33,627 nt of DNA from Puniceicoccales bacterium (lineage in GTDB: Bacteria > Verrucomicrobiota > Verrucomicrobiia > Opitutales > LL51), in contig JAIRTH010000026.1 of the NCBI GenBank assembly GCA_031255005.1, forward strand, positions 1 through 33,627, in the 5' to 3' direction. Position 1 is the stretch's first letter. Each line of letters begins with the position of its first letter. The translations under genes were made by a program, and so were the position numbers. A model generated the notes under the pieces. The model saw nothing but the letters and a program-made list of their open reading frames with translations, had not been told where the DNA came from and did not search any database. Below, in pieces: positions 1-8,320 of the stretch.

Positions 1-290
1 ATACTAGTGGAGACTGAAGTTTTTGATAGAGTTACAGGAGTTGACGTAGATGCATTATTAAACTTGGGATCTGGATTTTTATTTAGAGTTACAGGAGTTG
101 ACGTACTAGGAATACTAGTGGAGACTGAAGTTTTTGATAGAGTTACAGGAGTTGACGTAGATGCATTATTAAACTTGGGATCTGGATTTTTATTTAGAGT
201 TACAGAAGTTGACGTACTAGGAATACTAGTGAAGACTGGAGTTTTTGAATCAGAAGCACTAGAATTGAGATCTGGATTTTTATTTGGAGT
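1..290. repeat. 111-bp tandem repeat inside the left-edge gene
   Basis: Units begin at 1, 112 and 223. The first two differ at only one position that I can see (near 207). The third is clearly diverged and partly altered. Each unit also contains two related 21-bp segments built around a shared GTTGACGTA core. The period of 37 codons keeps the minus-strand frame open, so the array is a protein repeat. It continues beyond the left edge. Confidence 0.9.
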
Positions 291-668
291 TGCATGACTT
301 GACGTAGATGCATCCTCGAAATTTGACATAGTATTTGAGGCTGGAGTTACCTTATTAATTGGAGTAACTTCTAAAGGTACATAATTAATTTGCAGACTGT
401 TGTTATCGTTATTATTGCTTTGAAGTTTACTATTACGATTAGAATTATTTTTATTCATAAACCTACTGCTTCTAGGCGTTATCGATGTTTTGCCTCTTTT
501 AGAGTTATTATTCCTAAATCTCCTGTTATTCCTAGATCTCCTGTTATTTTTAGATCTCCTGTTATTTTTAGATCTCCTAGAATATCTTGTTCTTGTGAAT
601 TTTTTTCTATTCACAGACATATGTCTAGCATTTCTGGCTTTTGTTTTGCGTTTTTTTTGTGCGGCCAT
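1..668 (-). CDS. Basic, repeat-rich protein of unknown function (3' end outside window)
   Basis: This reading frame is open on the minus strand from an ATG at 668 to the window edge, 222 codons with no stop. Residues 4-60 are extremely basic, with Lys/Arg clusters and a six-residue motif of the type RRSKNN repeated about four times. An Asn-rich stretch follows (about 72-92). After residue 110 the protein is Ser/Thr/Pro/Asn-rich and falls into 37-residue repeats. No signal peptide is evident from this start. An in-frame ATG at 707 would add 13 residues including a short hydrophobic run (MALCLLFC). No strong ribosome-binding site decides between the two. I do not recognise the family. Composition resembles DNA- or RNA-binding basic tails joined to a flexible surface- or effector-like repeat region, but this is only inference. 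Confidence 0.7.
   Translation of the reverse strand, partial: MAAQKKRKTKARNARHMSVNRKKFTRTRYSRRSKNNRRSKNNRRSRNNRRFRNNNSKRGKTSITPRSSRFMNKNNSNRNSKLQSNNNDNNSLQINYVPLEVTPINKVTPASNTMSNFEDASTSSHATPNKNPDLNSSASDSKTPVFTSIPSTSTSVTLNKNPDPKFNNASTSTPVTLSKTSVSTSIPSTSTPVTLNKNPDPKFNNASTSTPVTLSKTSVSTS
500..580. repeat. 18-bp tandem repeat encoding the Arg-rich hexapeptide
   Basis: Units starting near 518, 536 and 554 are identical or nearly so. A partial unit lies on each side, at about 502-517 and 572-580. On the minus strand they encode repeated RRS(K/R)NN-type hexapeptides in the basic N-terminal region of the left-edge gene. Confidence 0.85.
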
Positions 669-862
669 GGAATTTGTGAAGTTGCAAAATAGCAAACATA
701 GAGCCATAAAGTATATTTTTAATTCAATTATATTCATAATATATTATAACTACATAAATACATTAATGCGATGTAGTCAATATTAATTTTTATTTTTATT
801 TCGCATAATATATATTATATCTAATTTAAAAATGTAAGTTAACTAAAATTGTATAGAAATCT
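669..862. other. AT-rich intergenic region upstream of the left-edge gene
   Basis: No gene was found here. It separates two minus-strand genes, so it should hold the 3' end of the antiporter transcript and the promoter of the left-edge gene. A possible minus-strand -35 TTGACT lies at 780-775 with a weak -10 TTATGT at 757-752 (17-bp spacer), and a TATAAT lies at 748-743. Another -10-like TATACT sits just before the alternative ATG at 707. No clear terminator hairpin is visible. Confidence 0.4.
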
Positions 863-2137
863 TTAAAAATACAGAAATAAGCCGAGAATTAGGGTTGGAA
901 TTACGGCCCAACTGAAAAGTTTCATTGGAGAAATTTCATGGAAATATTTTCCTAAAATCGATTGCCCGGCCGGATTTGGTGCATTGGCAATCACCGTCAG
1001 ACCTCCACCAGTTACGGCTCCAGCAATCACTGCTTTCTGCAGCATCACATCGTTGGCAAACTTTGGTACCAGTGACGATAGATAGGTTATAGCCGCATTA
1101 TCATTGAAGGATGTCAATAGCGTTGCCCCAAGAAACAGTTGCAGTTGGTTCAAATTTCCAAGCAGCGGTTCGATCCACCATTTCTGTAAATTGCCATGGC
1201 TAACCAATCCAGCCAAAAAAATTCCAACCAATAGCGGATTTTTTAACTCGAATTTATATTGATATTCGCTGGTTATTTGCAAAAAGCCAAGAAAAAATAA
1301 AAGAATGCCCATCAATAGAACTATGCTATGGGCATTGGCAATGCATAATCCTAAAAATAGAATATGAATAATGGTTATAAATGGTGGAATTTTTTGAGGT
1401 TTATTATCCATGGCTTTTGTCCGAACGCTGGCAAGCCTTTGGAATTCTTTTTTGAATAATAATGCATATAGAGAACTAGCCACAATAATACCAATAATGG
1501 CTTTTATCCCAAAATTGAAAAAAATCTGGGATGAGCTCCAATTCCATTGATGGGCAATCATTAGGATCGGTGGTGCAGCAAAATTTGTCAAAGTCCCGCC
1601 CACGGAAATATTTACAAACAGAAGTGCCAAGGTGGCATATTTTAAGCTGTCCGAAGGATTGAGATCATAGAACTGCTTTGATAGCAAAATTGCAGCAATG
1701 GTCATGGCCGCAGGTTCAGTAATAAACGAGCCAAACAATGGCCCTAGGATCATTATCGATAGCCACCAGCTCAACGGCGTATCGCCTCCTTTATGGGCAA
1801 TTTTTCCAAGGATTGATTTGGCTAATTCGATGATCGGCCTGGTGCCGGCAATGGACATTATGGCAACCACAAATACCGCTTCGGTGTAATCCACCTTTGT
1901 ACCGAAATATGCCGCAACTTCAGGCCATCCCTTGGCCAGATAGATCAATGCGATCAATGGAAGCAACCAAATGAAAAAAACCAATTCGATTTCGCTACAG
2001 ATTTCGAATATCTTGGCAACCAGATGATCATTGTTAGCTTCAAAGACTTTGGCAACTTTCGCGAATTTCGGTGCAAGAAATGTGTGAACAATCGCACCTA
2101 AAAAGATAGAAGATGCTATAATATTAAATAGATCCAT
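863..2137 (-). CDS. Putative Na+/H+ antiporter (PF07399-like, ion transporter superfamily)
   Basis: The product is a 424-residue polytopic membrane protein with about ten or more hydrophobic segments. It resembles the putative Na+/H+ antiporter family found in chlamydiae and related bacteria. Characteristic stretches are GSFITEPAAMTIAA in the first half, GGTLTNFAAPPILM soon after, and a second-half counterpart with FNDNAAITYL followed by GGGLTVIANAPNPAG. These paired Asn/Gly/Pro-rich loops are typical of ion-transporter superfamily re-entrant segments. The expected role is cation/proton exchange at the inner membrane; the exact substrate cannot be told. I prefer the ATG at 2137 over the GTG at 2140. 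Its upstream region carries TTGCTC and TGCTAT boxes ending about 10 bases before the start. Confidence 0.75.
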   Translation of the reverse strand: MDLFNIIASSIFLGAIVHTFLAPKFAKVAKVFEANNDHLVAKIFEICSEIELVFFIWLLPLIALIYLAKGWPEVAAYFGTKVDYTEAVFVVAIMSIAGTRPIIELAKSILGKIAHKGGDTPLSWWLSIMILGPLFGSFITEPAAMTIAAILLSKQFYDLNPSDSLKYATLALLFVNISVGGTLTNFAAPPILMIAHQWNWSSSQIFFNFGIKAIIGIIVASSLYALLFKKEFQRLASVRTKAMDNKPQKIPPFITIIHILFLGLCIANAHSIVLLMGILLFFLGFLQITSEYQYKFELKNPLLVGIFLAGLVSHGNLQKWWIEPLLGNLNQLQLFLGATLLTSFNDNAAITYLSSLVPKFANDVMLQKAVIAGAVTGGGLTVIANAPNPAGQSILGKYFHEISPMKLFSWAVIPTLILGLFLYF

Positions 2138-2208
2138 CACTTAGCCCATAGCATAAATATTTTACCAAAGAGCAATACTTTGCATAGAAAATATGAAATT
2201 TTATTTTT

Positions 2209-3585
2209 TCATTTATATAAATAATAGGGTGATGTTTTTTCTATAAATTCCTTGGCCTGGTTTTCCCATTTATTTCGAAAATATTTTACATCAATCTCTT
2301 TGCCAGCAAATAGCGTCTCTATAAATTCACGATCTCCAATGTGTTTTTTTATCATCAGTGCAAGGGGCTTGTCGTATTTATTGATTTGTTCCCAGTCGGA
2401 CCATTTTTGGGCAATGGAAGTAACCGTTAGGCCAAATAATGACGGAATGGTCTTTTTTAGATCTAGGACATTTACCAATAAACATCGTTTATCATCAACC
2501 TTTAGCATTTTTGTCGAGCATCCAGCTAATGATTCTGGATCTATCTGTTTCATCTTTTCTATCATGCTTTCATAGTTCAGTTTTTTTTGATTTTTTCGAA
2601 AATGTATATTTCCAAAATGTCTATTGTCATTGTAATCAATTTTGAATTTTATGCTAAATCCACTGTTGCCAGTGATGGAACATAATGGTGCAGTTAGAGC
2701 GTAGTCACAGAGATCTCTCCAAAGTTTGATTCTCGGTGAAGTTTCGGTCCATTTTAATTCAGTTTCCGGCCAAATCATGGATCGTTTCCACCCTTCCATT
2801 TTAATCACTTGTAAATCCAATTTCGACAATACACCAGGTGGTGTAACTAATCCTATGTCAGTTCTAGATACCACACCAGAGGAAATTTTCAGTGAAGTTC
2901 TAAAAATATTATTTTTTGCATCTATGGCAATGCCAGTGCTGGCTATATAGTTTGCTATTTCACCAATGGTCATGCCATGGAACATGGGCATTCCATCAAT
3001 AGGACCCAAAAATGAACACCATTCCTGTTCTATGACTGGTCCACCCACATATTCGCCACTCAATGGATTGGGTCTATCCAGGACGATGACCTTTACGCTT
3101 TCCTCAGCACAGGCTGCCAACATATATATCATTGATGACCAATAGGTATAGTACCTGATGCCAATGTCGCGCAAGTCTATTACCACCACGTCTAAGTTAT
3201 TCAACCATTCGGCCTTAGGCTTTCCGTCAAGTCCATACATTGCATATACTTGCGTATTTCCTTCCTTGGTACTATCAAATGATTTTCCATCTAGACAGTC
3301 TCCATGTAGTCCATGTTCTGGTGCGAATATGGCCATTAGATTTTTGCCCAGCGCTTCCTTTAGTATGGCCAATGTGGTCTTTCCAGATGAATCTACGGCT
3401 GCATAGTGGGTTAAAATTCCCACGCGCTTTCCTTGAAGAATGTCAAACTTTCTCTCCTTTAGCACATCTATGCCAAGTTTTACGGATGGTGTTTTGGAAA
3501 CATGCCCCAAAATGATACACAGAAAAATAACCAAAAAAACAGTAATAAAAATTACAATTAAATGTTTTGTAAGTTTAAGCGGCAT
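2209..3585 (-). CDS. NamZ-like exo-beta-N-acetylmuramidase, paralog 1 (DUF1343)
   Basis: The 458-residue product begins with a hydrophobic signal or anchor segment (about residues 7-28), so it should act outside the cytoplasm. The body matches the DUF1343/NamZ family: KLGIDVL, a GKRVGILTHYAAVD stretch, FAPEHGLHG with the conserved Glu-His pair, DLRDIGIRYYTY, LDRPNPL and MPMFHGMTIGEIANY. Characterised NamZ enzymes remove terminal N-acetylmuramic acid from peptidoglycan fragments, so cell-wall turnover or recycling is the likely role. A second copy at 5623-6972 shares these motifs. The gene stands alone on the minus strand and diverges from exbB. Its promoter is unusually clear (TTGACA, 17-bp spacer, GATACT), with the -10 only nine bases before the ATG. 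Confidence 0.85.
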   Translation of the reverse strand: MPLKLTKHLIVIFITVFLVIFLCIILGHVSKTPSVKLGIDVLKERKFDILQGKRVGILTHYAAVDSSGKTTLAILKEALGKNLMAIFAPEHGLHGDCLDGKSFDSTKEGNTQVYAMYGLDGKPKAEWLNNLDVVVIDLRDIGIRYYTYWSSMIYMLAACAEESVKVIVLDRPNPLSGEYVGGPVIEQEWCSFLGPIDGMPMFHGMTIGEIANYIASTGIAIDAKNNIFRTSLKISSGVVSRTDIGLVTPPGVLSKLDLQVIKMEGWKRSMIWPETELKWTETSPRIKLWRDLCDYALTAPLCSITGNSGFSIKFKIDYNDNRHFGNIHFRKNQKKLNYESMIEKMKQIDPESLAGCSTKMLKVDDKRCLLVNVLDLKKTIPSLFGLTVTSIAQKWSDWEQINKYDKPLALMIKKHIGDREFIETLFAGKEIDVKYFRNKWENQAKEFIEKTSPYYLYK

Positions 3586-3594
3586 AACTTGTTA

Positions 3595-3623
3595 AGTATC
3601 ATTCTTAATATAATGGTTGTCAA
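3595..3623 (-). promoter_or_regulatory. Sigma70-type promoter of namZ paralog 1
   Basis: On the minus strand a perfect TTGACA (3623-3618) is followed by a 17-bp spacer and GATACT (3600-3595). Nine bases separate the -10 from the ATG at 3585, so transcription should start within about three bases of the start codon. Confidence 0.7.
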
Positions 3624-3643
3624 GATTAGTTGAATGAAAAGAG

Positions 3644-3673
3644 TTGTACCATTGGATGAAATTCATTTATAAT
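3644..3673 (+). promoter_or_regulatory. Sigma70-type promoter of exbB-exbD
   Basis: TTGTAC (3644-3649), an 18-bp spacer and a perfect TATAAT (3668-3673) lie 13 bases before the exbB ATG. The predicted leader is roughly seven bases, too short for a normal ribosome-binding site. Confidence 0.6.
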
Positions 3674-3686
3674 CCATTTAGTTCCT

Positions 3687-4313
3687 ATGAAAATTTTTTC
3701 ATCAGATTTTCTTTTTTTTGGCGATGGATTGATGCTTTTACTTATCGTTGTGGGTATAATAGCTATAGCTGTGTTTATCGAAAGGCTGCTGTTTTTAAAA
3801 AAATGTAAGATAAATGCTCAGATTTTTGTGGATGGTATAAAGGTTGCTGTCAAAGAAGGCCGCATCATTGAAGCCATTACGCTGTGCGAGGAAAATACTG
3901 GTTCTGTTGCAAATGTAATCAAAATTGCTTTGGTCAATGCCCAGGAAAAGGTAGACTCCCTTGAAAGAATCATGAAAGATCCTGTGTTGCTAGAAATAAG
4001 TTCCTATGAATCCAATGTAGGTGTGTTGAGATGTGTTGCTAAAATTGCGCCTATGATTGGAATGATAGGTGTGGCCATGTCCTTTCTTCATATTTTTGAT
4101 AAAATTAATGATGCCAATGCCTATGTGGGAGCTAGTCTTTTTTCATCGGAAATTACCACGGCCATTGCCCTAATATCCGCAGGCCTAGGTGTGGCTGTTT
4201 TCTCAAATTTAGGCTACCATCTTATTCATGGCATTATCAATGGAATGATCTATGATTTGGAGTGGACCTATAATGAAATGATTCAATTTTTATCCATGAA
4301 TAAATCAAAATGA
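3687..4313 (+). CDS. exbB: MotA/TolQ/ExbB-type proton channel subunit
   Basis: The 208-residue product has three hydrophobic segments in the TolQ/ExbB arrangement: residues about 14-33 followed by the IERLLFLKK cytoplasmic start, about 118-140 (APMIGMIGVAMSFL) and about 152-178. The family forms a proton-driven motor in the inner membrane with an ExbD/TolR subunit, energising outer-membrane or periplasmic partners. The sequence is divergent: the GT of the usual second-helix motif is GV here, and the Pro normally ending the third-helix motif is missing, although a polar Ser remains near the usual Thr. The stop overlaps the start of the exbD gene by four bases, so the pair is translationally coupled. 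No TonB or TolA gene is in the window. TolQ is an equally possible name. Confidence 0.8.
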   Translation: MKIFSSDFLFFGDGLMLLLIVVGIIAIAVFIERLLFLKKCKINAQIFVDGIKVAVKEGRIIEAITLCEENTGSVANVIKIALVNAQEKVDSLERIMKDPVLLEISSYESNVGVLRCVAKIAPMIGMIGVAMSFLHIFDKINDANAYVGASLFSSEITTAIALISAGLGVAVFSNLGYHLIHGIINGMIYDLEWTYNEMIQFLSMNKSK

Positions 4314-4759
4314 GGCTGTTCATATTTAGAGATGTAAGTTCTTTAAAAGAACCAGATAGTACAGTTGATGTGTGGTCAGTTTTGTGCATCGTATTATTTT
4401 TATTTGGCATATTTTTGATGGGAGCTAGATTTGTATTTCCTCCAGGGATTCATCTGGAATTACCAAGGGCTGACAATATTTCCACATCGAAGATCCATGG
4501 TATTTTAACCATACGCTCATCGGATATGCTACTGTTCAATGGGCGGATATTTGCTTTATCGGATTTAGAAAATGAGTTAAAATTTTTCATAAAAGTTAAA
4601 AATGACAGCAACGAGAAGATTATAATTCTAGTCAGGCCTGATAAAAATCTAGGCCTAGGAGAGTTCATCCATATTTGCGAAATTATAAAATCGTCTGGTA
4701 TAAATGAAATTCATGTGGCAGCTGAAAAATCACGGTATCAACCAATGGTTTCAAGGTAG
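4310..4759 (+). CDS. exbD: ExbD/TolR-type channel partner
   Basis: The 149-residue product has one transmembrane helix (about residues 22-44) preceded by an Asp at residue 20 in the context VDVWSVLC, matching the essential Asp at the start of the ExbD/TolR helix. The periplasmic part fits the family: ILTIRSSDMLLFNG, a DLENELKFF helix, an IIILVRPDKNL strand and a final SGINEIHVAAE strand. It should complete the proton channel with the preceding gene. The ATGA overlap with exbB supports the start. The last 22 bases overlap the convergent ispH gene, so the two 3' ends share sequence. Confidence 0.8.
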   Translation: MRLFIFRDVSSLKEPDSTVDVWSVLCIVLFLFGIFLMGARFVFPPGIHLELPRADNISTSKIHGILTIRSSDMLLFNGRIFALSDLENELKFFIKVKNDSNEKIIILVRPDKNLGLGEFIHICEIIKSSGINEIHVAAEKSRYQPMVSR

Positions 4760-5598
4760 GCAGCTATGTCATTTATCAAAGAATTTGGGACGGATGCGCC
4801 GGAGGTGATGCCTATTGTATCTATTCCTTTTAGATTTAGCATTTTCGCCTGATCAATATTTTCTATATAAAATACCTTTGGACAATGTTTGTTAGCAATG
4901 GATGCTAATCGACGGCTATTGGCTGATGTTTTATCACCTATCACAATGATGGCATCTGTTCCAGTGGAAATCAAATTCTTAAGTCCCTGTTGCCTAGCTT
5001 TTGTGGCTTTGCATATGGTATTTATTGTAATCAAATTGGAAAAACATTCGGTCAAAAAGGTTTCTGCAAAATTGAAAAATTCACAATCCAATGTGGATTG
5101 GGCTAAAAGCAGCAATTTGTTGGTTTTATCGGCAATCATGGTTGTAAGCTCTCGAACTTCGGTTTCATTTTGTATCACATAGATCTTGGTTTTTACATAG
5201 CCGATAAGTCCTTGGATTTCAGCATGATTTTTATCTCCAAGGATTATTATATCATACATATTTTTTGAGAATTTTTCTAAAATTTTCGAAATTTTTTTCA
5301 CATAGGGACAGGTACAATCGACAATGGGGCATCCATGTTTTTTCAGCATCTGTTTTTTATCCGGTGAAATGCCATGGGCTCGAATCAGTATGATATCTTT
5401 GAATTTATTTGGTTCGGAATTTTCATCCATTTCAACTATTCCATGGGTTTCAAGTTTCTGAAGTATCTGAAAATTATGGACTAATTTTCCGCAAGTATAA
5501 ACCTTTCCCGGGCAATTATTGGATGTTTCCAATGCGATCTTAATGGCCAATTTCACTCCGTGGCAAAGACCGATATTTTTATCCACTATGATTTTCAC
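4738..5598 (-). CDS. ispH: 4-hydroxy-3-methylbut-2-enyl diphosphate reductase
   Basis: IspH (LytB) performs the last step of the MEP isoprenoid pathway, reducing HMBPP to IPP and DMAPP with a [4Fe-4S] cluster. The 286-residue length is normal for the short bacterial form. The three cluster cysteines are visible at residues 12 (IGLCHGV), 97 (DCTCPYV) and 196 (NTICKAT). The substrate-binding histidines appear at 41, 75 (RAHG) and 125, and the catalytic Glu at 127 (NHAEIQG). The C-terminal TSGASVP motif is intact. An extra Cys at 95 is not expected to bind the cluster. It is the last gene of the long minus-strand run, 24 bases after namZ paralog 2, and its 3' end overlaps exbD. Confidence 0.96.
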   Translation of the reverse strand: MKIIVDKNIGLCHGVKLAIKIALETSNNCPGKVYTCGKLVHNFQILQKLETHGIVEMDENSEPNKFKDIILIRAHGISPDKKQMLKKHGCPIVDCTCPYVKKISKILEKFSKNMYDIIILGDKNHAEIQGLIGYVKTKIYVIQNETEVRELTTMIADKTNKLLLLAQSTLDCEFFNFAETFLTECFSNLITINTICKATKARQQGLKNLISTGTDAIIVIGDKTSANSRRLASIANKHCPKVFYIENIDQAKMLNLKGIDTIGITSGASVPNSLINDIAAYLETIG

Positions 5599-5622
5599 TT
5601 GGGAAGTGGATTTATGCTAATA

Positions 5623-6972
5623 TTACTCATTATACAGATAATATTTTGCTATAGATTTTATAAACTCTTTGGCCTGGAAATCCCATTTTTCTCTAAAATA
5701 TTTAATATCTATTTCTTTTCCATCAAATAATGCTGATATTAATTCATCATCACCAATGCCTTTTGCTATTACGGATTTTAGATCTTCATCGCAATCAATC
5801 CAATCGATATTTTTTTTGCCATTTTCATTCCTTTGGGATATGGATAACAATGCTAGGCTTAGTATTGCTGGTATGGTTTTTTTTATATCTTTTACATTCA
5901 ATGATAAATATTTTATTTTTCCCCTTCGTTGATCTTGGGTTTCTGCTATACGCATAGAGCATCCAGTCAATATCTTCGGTTTTATGCTTTCTATTTCATC
6001 TAATACGTCATTGCAGTCCTTATTTTTTAAATATATATTTCCAAAATGTCTGTCATTGGCAAAATCCACATATAATCTTGCTTTGCAATCGGGATTTTTG
6101 CAAACCAGATGCAATATTGGAACCATGGCATAGTCTAAGACCGAGCTCCAGGTTGAAATTCTAGGGGAATTTTTATTCCAAGGTATGCCAATTTCTGGCC
6201 ATGTCATATCGCGTTCCCAGAATTCCATTTTGATAATCTGTAGATCCAGATTAGCCAAAGTTTTTGATGAAACATGCAATGGTGCAGTATATTCTCCATA
6301 GTAATTGCTGTCATTGGCATCGATATCTATGTCAGCATTTTTTACATAGTTGGCAATTTCACCGATGGTCATGCCATGAAACATTGGCATATTGGCAATG
6401 GGACCAAGGAATGAGCACCATTTTTTGTCCATACTTGGTCCACCAATATATCTGCCCAATGGATTTGGTCTATCCAAAACGACCACAGGAATTTGCTCTT
6501 CGGCACAGGCAGCTAACATATATATCATGGACGAATAATAGGTATAATGCCTAATGCCAAGATCTTGCAAATCTATTACAATCATATCTATTTCTTCTAG
6601 CCATGATTTTTTCGGTTTTGCATCATAGCCATACATGGCATAGACAAGTATGCCATCCTCTTCGTCTGAACTGAAGGTTTCACCGGCTAAAAATTTGCCT
6701 TTCAGTCCATGCTCAGGTGCAAATATGGCAATTAAATTATCTTCACAGACTTCCTTCAAAATTTTCCACGTGGGATTTCCAATGCTATCCACAGCAGCCT
6801 GATTGGTTAAAACACCAATGCGTTTGCCTTTAATAATGTCAAATTTTTCCCTCTTTAAAATATCTATGCCAAGTTTTACAGCAAATTTATTTGGCATTAC
6901 TCTATAACAGGCAGTATAATATAAAAAAACACCAACGAGAGATAACCATAAAAATCTTATAAACGCATTCAT
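5623..6972 (-). CDS. NamZ-like exo-beta-N-acetylmuramidase, paralog 2 (DUF1343)
   Basis: The 449-residue product is a paralog of the gene at 2209-3585 with the same motif series: KLGIDILKREKFDI, GVLTNQAAVDS, FAPEHGLKG, DLQDLGIRHYTYYSSM, LDRPNPLG and MPMFHGMTIGEIANY. It begins with a hydrophobic segment (about residues 4-20) ending in TAC. That may be a signal peptide, but the Tyr at -3 makes a lipoprotein signal doubtful. It should release terminal MurNAc from wall fragments in the periplasm. Its start overlaps the folC stop by four bases (ATGA), so unlike paralog 1 it is embedded in a housekeeping operon. The central region (about residues 200-340) differs most between the paralogs, which hints at different substrates. 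Confidence 0.85.
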   Translation of the reverse strand: MNAFIRFLWLSLVGVFLYYTACYRVMPNKFAVKLGIDILKREKFDIIKGKRIGVLTNQAAVDSIGNPTWKILKEVCEDNLIAIFAPEHGLKGKFLAGETFSSDEEDGILVYAMYGYDAKPKKSWLEEIDMIVIDLQDLGIRHYTYYSSMIYMLAACAEEQIPVVVLDRPNPLGRYIGGPSMDKKWCSFLGPIANMPMFHGMTIGEIANYVKNADIDIDANDSNYYGEYTAPLHVSSKTLANLDLQIIKMEFWERDMTWPEIGIPWNKNSPRISTWSSVLDYAMVPILHLVCKNPDCKARLYVDFANDRHFGNIYLKNKDCNDVLDEIESIKPKILTGCSMRIAETQDQRRGKIKYLSLNVKDIKKTIPAILSLALLSISQRNENGKKNIDWIDCDEDLKSVIAKGIGDDELISALFDGKEIDIKYFREKWDFQAKEFIKSIAKYYLYNE

Positions 6973-8258
6973 GTCAACGTTGATTTCAATCCTATGCTAA
7001 GGAATTGCTTTATAATATCACCGGCAAGATAAAGCGATCCAGTAATAACTATATTATTTTGATTTATATCTGATAATACAATATCCATTATTCTATCACT
7101 GGCAATGTATTCATATTCACAATTGCTATCAATGGGGAAACATTTAACTAGTTCATCCTGGGATAAACATAAATCATGCATACTTTTCGTAAGGTAAATC
7201 TTTAAAGAAATACTTGCAAGTATTTTTAACATCCTCGATGCTCTTGATACATAATTTGACGCAAAAATTACAATGGGTTTATTTTGTCCATAGATGGTAG
7301 TAATTTCATCTGCTATGGCGATGGCACCAGCTTCATTATGAGCTCCATCTATGATTACTTTGTTTTTTCTTTTTTTTTCTATTTTGTCTAGTTTTTCGTC
7401 ATTATTCAGGTCAAAAATTTGCCATCGAGCTGCCCATTTGAATGTCAAAATTCCATTAATTATTTGTTCTTCGGACAACATTAGTTTATCGGTCAACTCT
7501 TTGGCCACTCGATGGGCAATGCTTGCGTTATGATTTTGATAGCGAGGTGTCAAAGTTATGGGCAATAAATCCTTGGCAATGACCATAGTGGCTGATTTTT
7601 CATCGACGATTTTCTCTATCTCTAGCATAGCTTCGCTGGGCAGATTTCTGCCAACTATTACTTTATTTTCTCGGCGAATGATTCCAGCTTTTTCTCTTGC
7701 TATGCTGGAAATTGTTTCGCCCAGCATGTCCTCATGGTCAAAGGATATGCTGGTCAAAACCGAGATGTCTGTTCTGGTGGCATTGGTGGCATCCAATCTA
7801 CCGCCGAGACCTACTTCTAATATTATTACATTGGGTTTTTTTTCTTTAAAATAGAGCAATGCCATGGCGATTTCATATTCAAAGAAAGAGATTTTGATGG
7901 TTGGATTATGGGCATGAATATGCTGAACCACCTTGTTTACTATTTTGAACAATTTTACAAAGTCTTTGTCTGAAATTTCTTCTCTATTAAATTGGATCCT
8001 TTCATTTATTCTTAGCAAATGAGGAGATGTGCAAAGGCCTGTGCTATAGCCAGCACCTCGGTATATGGATTCCAACATAGCACAGGTGGATCCCTTTCCA
8101 TTGGTACCGCCCACATGGATTACTATGCCATCAAGATTATCGATATTAAGCTTTTTAAATAAAAACTTTACTCCATCCAATTTGTATGTGCTGTTATTGT
8201 ATGACCCCTTACAGGTGTGTAAAAAATTCAACACATTGGCCATAGAATCACAATTCAT
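6969..8258 (-). CDS. folC: Bifunctional folylpolyglutamate/dihydrofolate synthase
   Basis: FolC joins glutamate to dihydropteroate and/or extends the polyglutamate tail of folates. The 429-residue length is typical. The P-loop HVGGTNGKGST is at residues 48-58, followed by GLCTSPHLLRINERI, the SFDHEDMLGETISSIAREKAGII region that binds the second substrate and metal, and the C-terminal IIDGAHNEAGA motif. The gene follows accD by about 60 bases, a common gene neighbourhood in bacteria, and runs into namZ paralog 2 with a four-base overlap. A second in-frame ATG five codons downstream is a possible alternative start. Confidence 0.94.
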   Translation of the reverse strand: MNCDSMANVLNFLHTCKGSYNNSTYKLDGVKFLFKKLNIDNLDGIVIHVGGTNGKGSTCAMLESIYRGAGYSTGLCTSPHLLRINERIQFNREEISDKDFVKLFKIVNKVVQHIHAHNPTIKISFFEYEIAMALLYFKEKKPNVIILEVGLGGRLDATNATRTDISVLTSISFDHEDMLGETISSIAREKAGIIRRENKVIVGRNLPSEAMLEIEKIVDEKSATMVIAKDLLPITLTPRYQNHNASIAHRVAKELTDKLMLSEEQIINGILTFKWAARWQIFDLNNDEKLDKIEKKRKNKVIIDGAHNEAGAIAIADEITTIYGQNKPIVIFASNYVSRASRMLKILASISLKIYLTKSMHDLCLSQDELVKCFPIDSNCEYEYIASDRIMDIVLSDINQNNIVITGSLYLAGDIIKQFLSIGLKSTLT

Positions 8259-8320
8259 GAATGATTCTTAATGCTGTTTAATGGGTAATTGCAAGTCAAT
8301 ATAATTCTAAGGAAAATAGC

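Noticed and set aside
7-297. Plus-strand 96-codon open frame with repeated peptide
   Set aside because: It is the mirror of the 111-bp repeats. The minus-strand frame is longer, has no stop across 668 bases and has a coherent basic plus Ser/Thr composition.
1-580. Possible CRISPR array from regularly spaced repeats
   Set aside because: Units of 111 and 18 bases are contiguous, without unique spacers, and preserve a protein reading frame.
390-786. Two overlapping plus-strand frames of about 100 codons
   Set aside because: They are antisense to the Arg-rich 18-bp repeats of the left-edge gene and show only low-complexity hydrophobic repeats; there is no ribosome-binding site.
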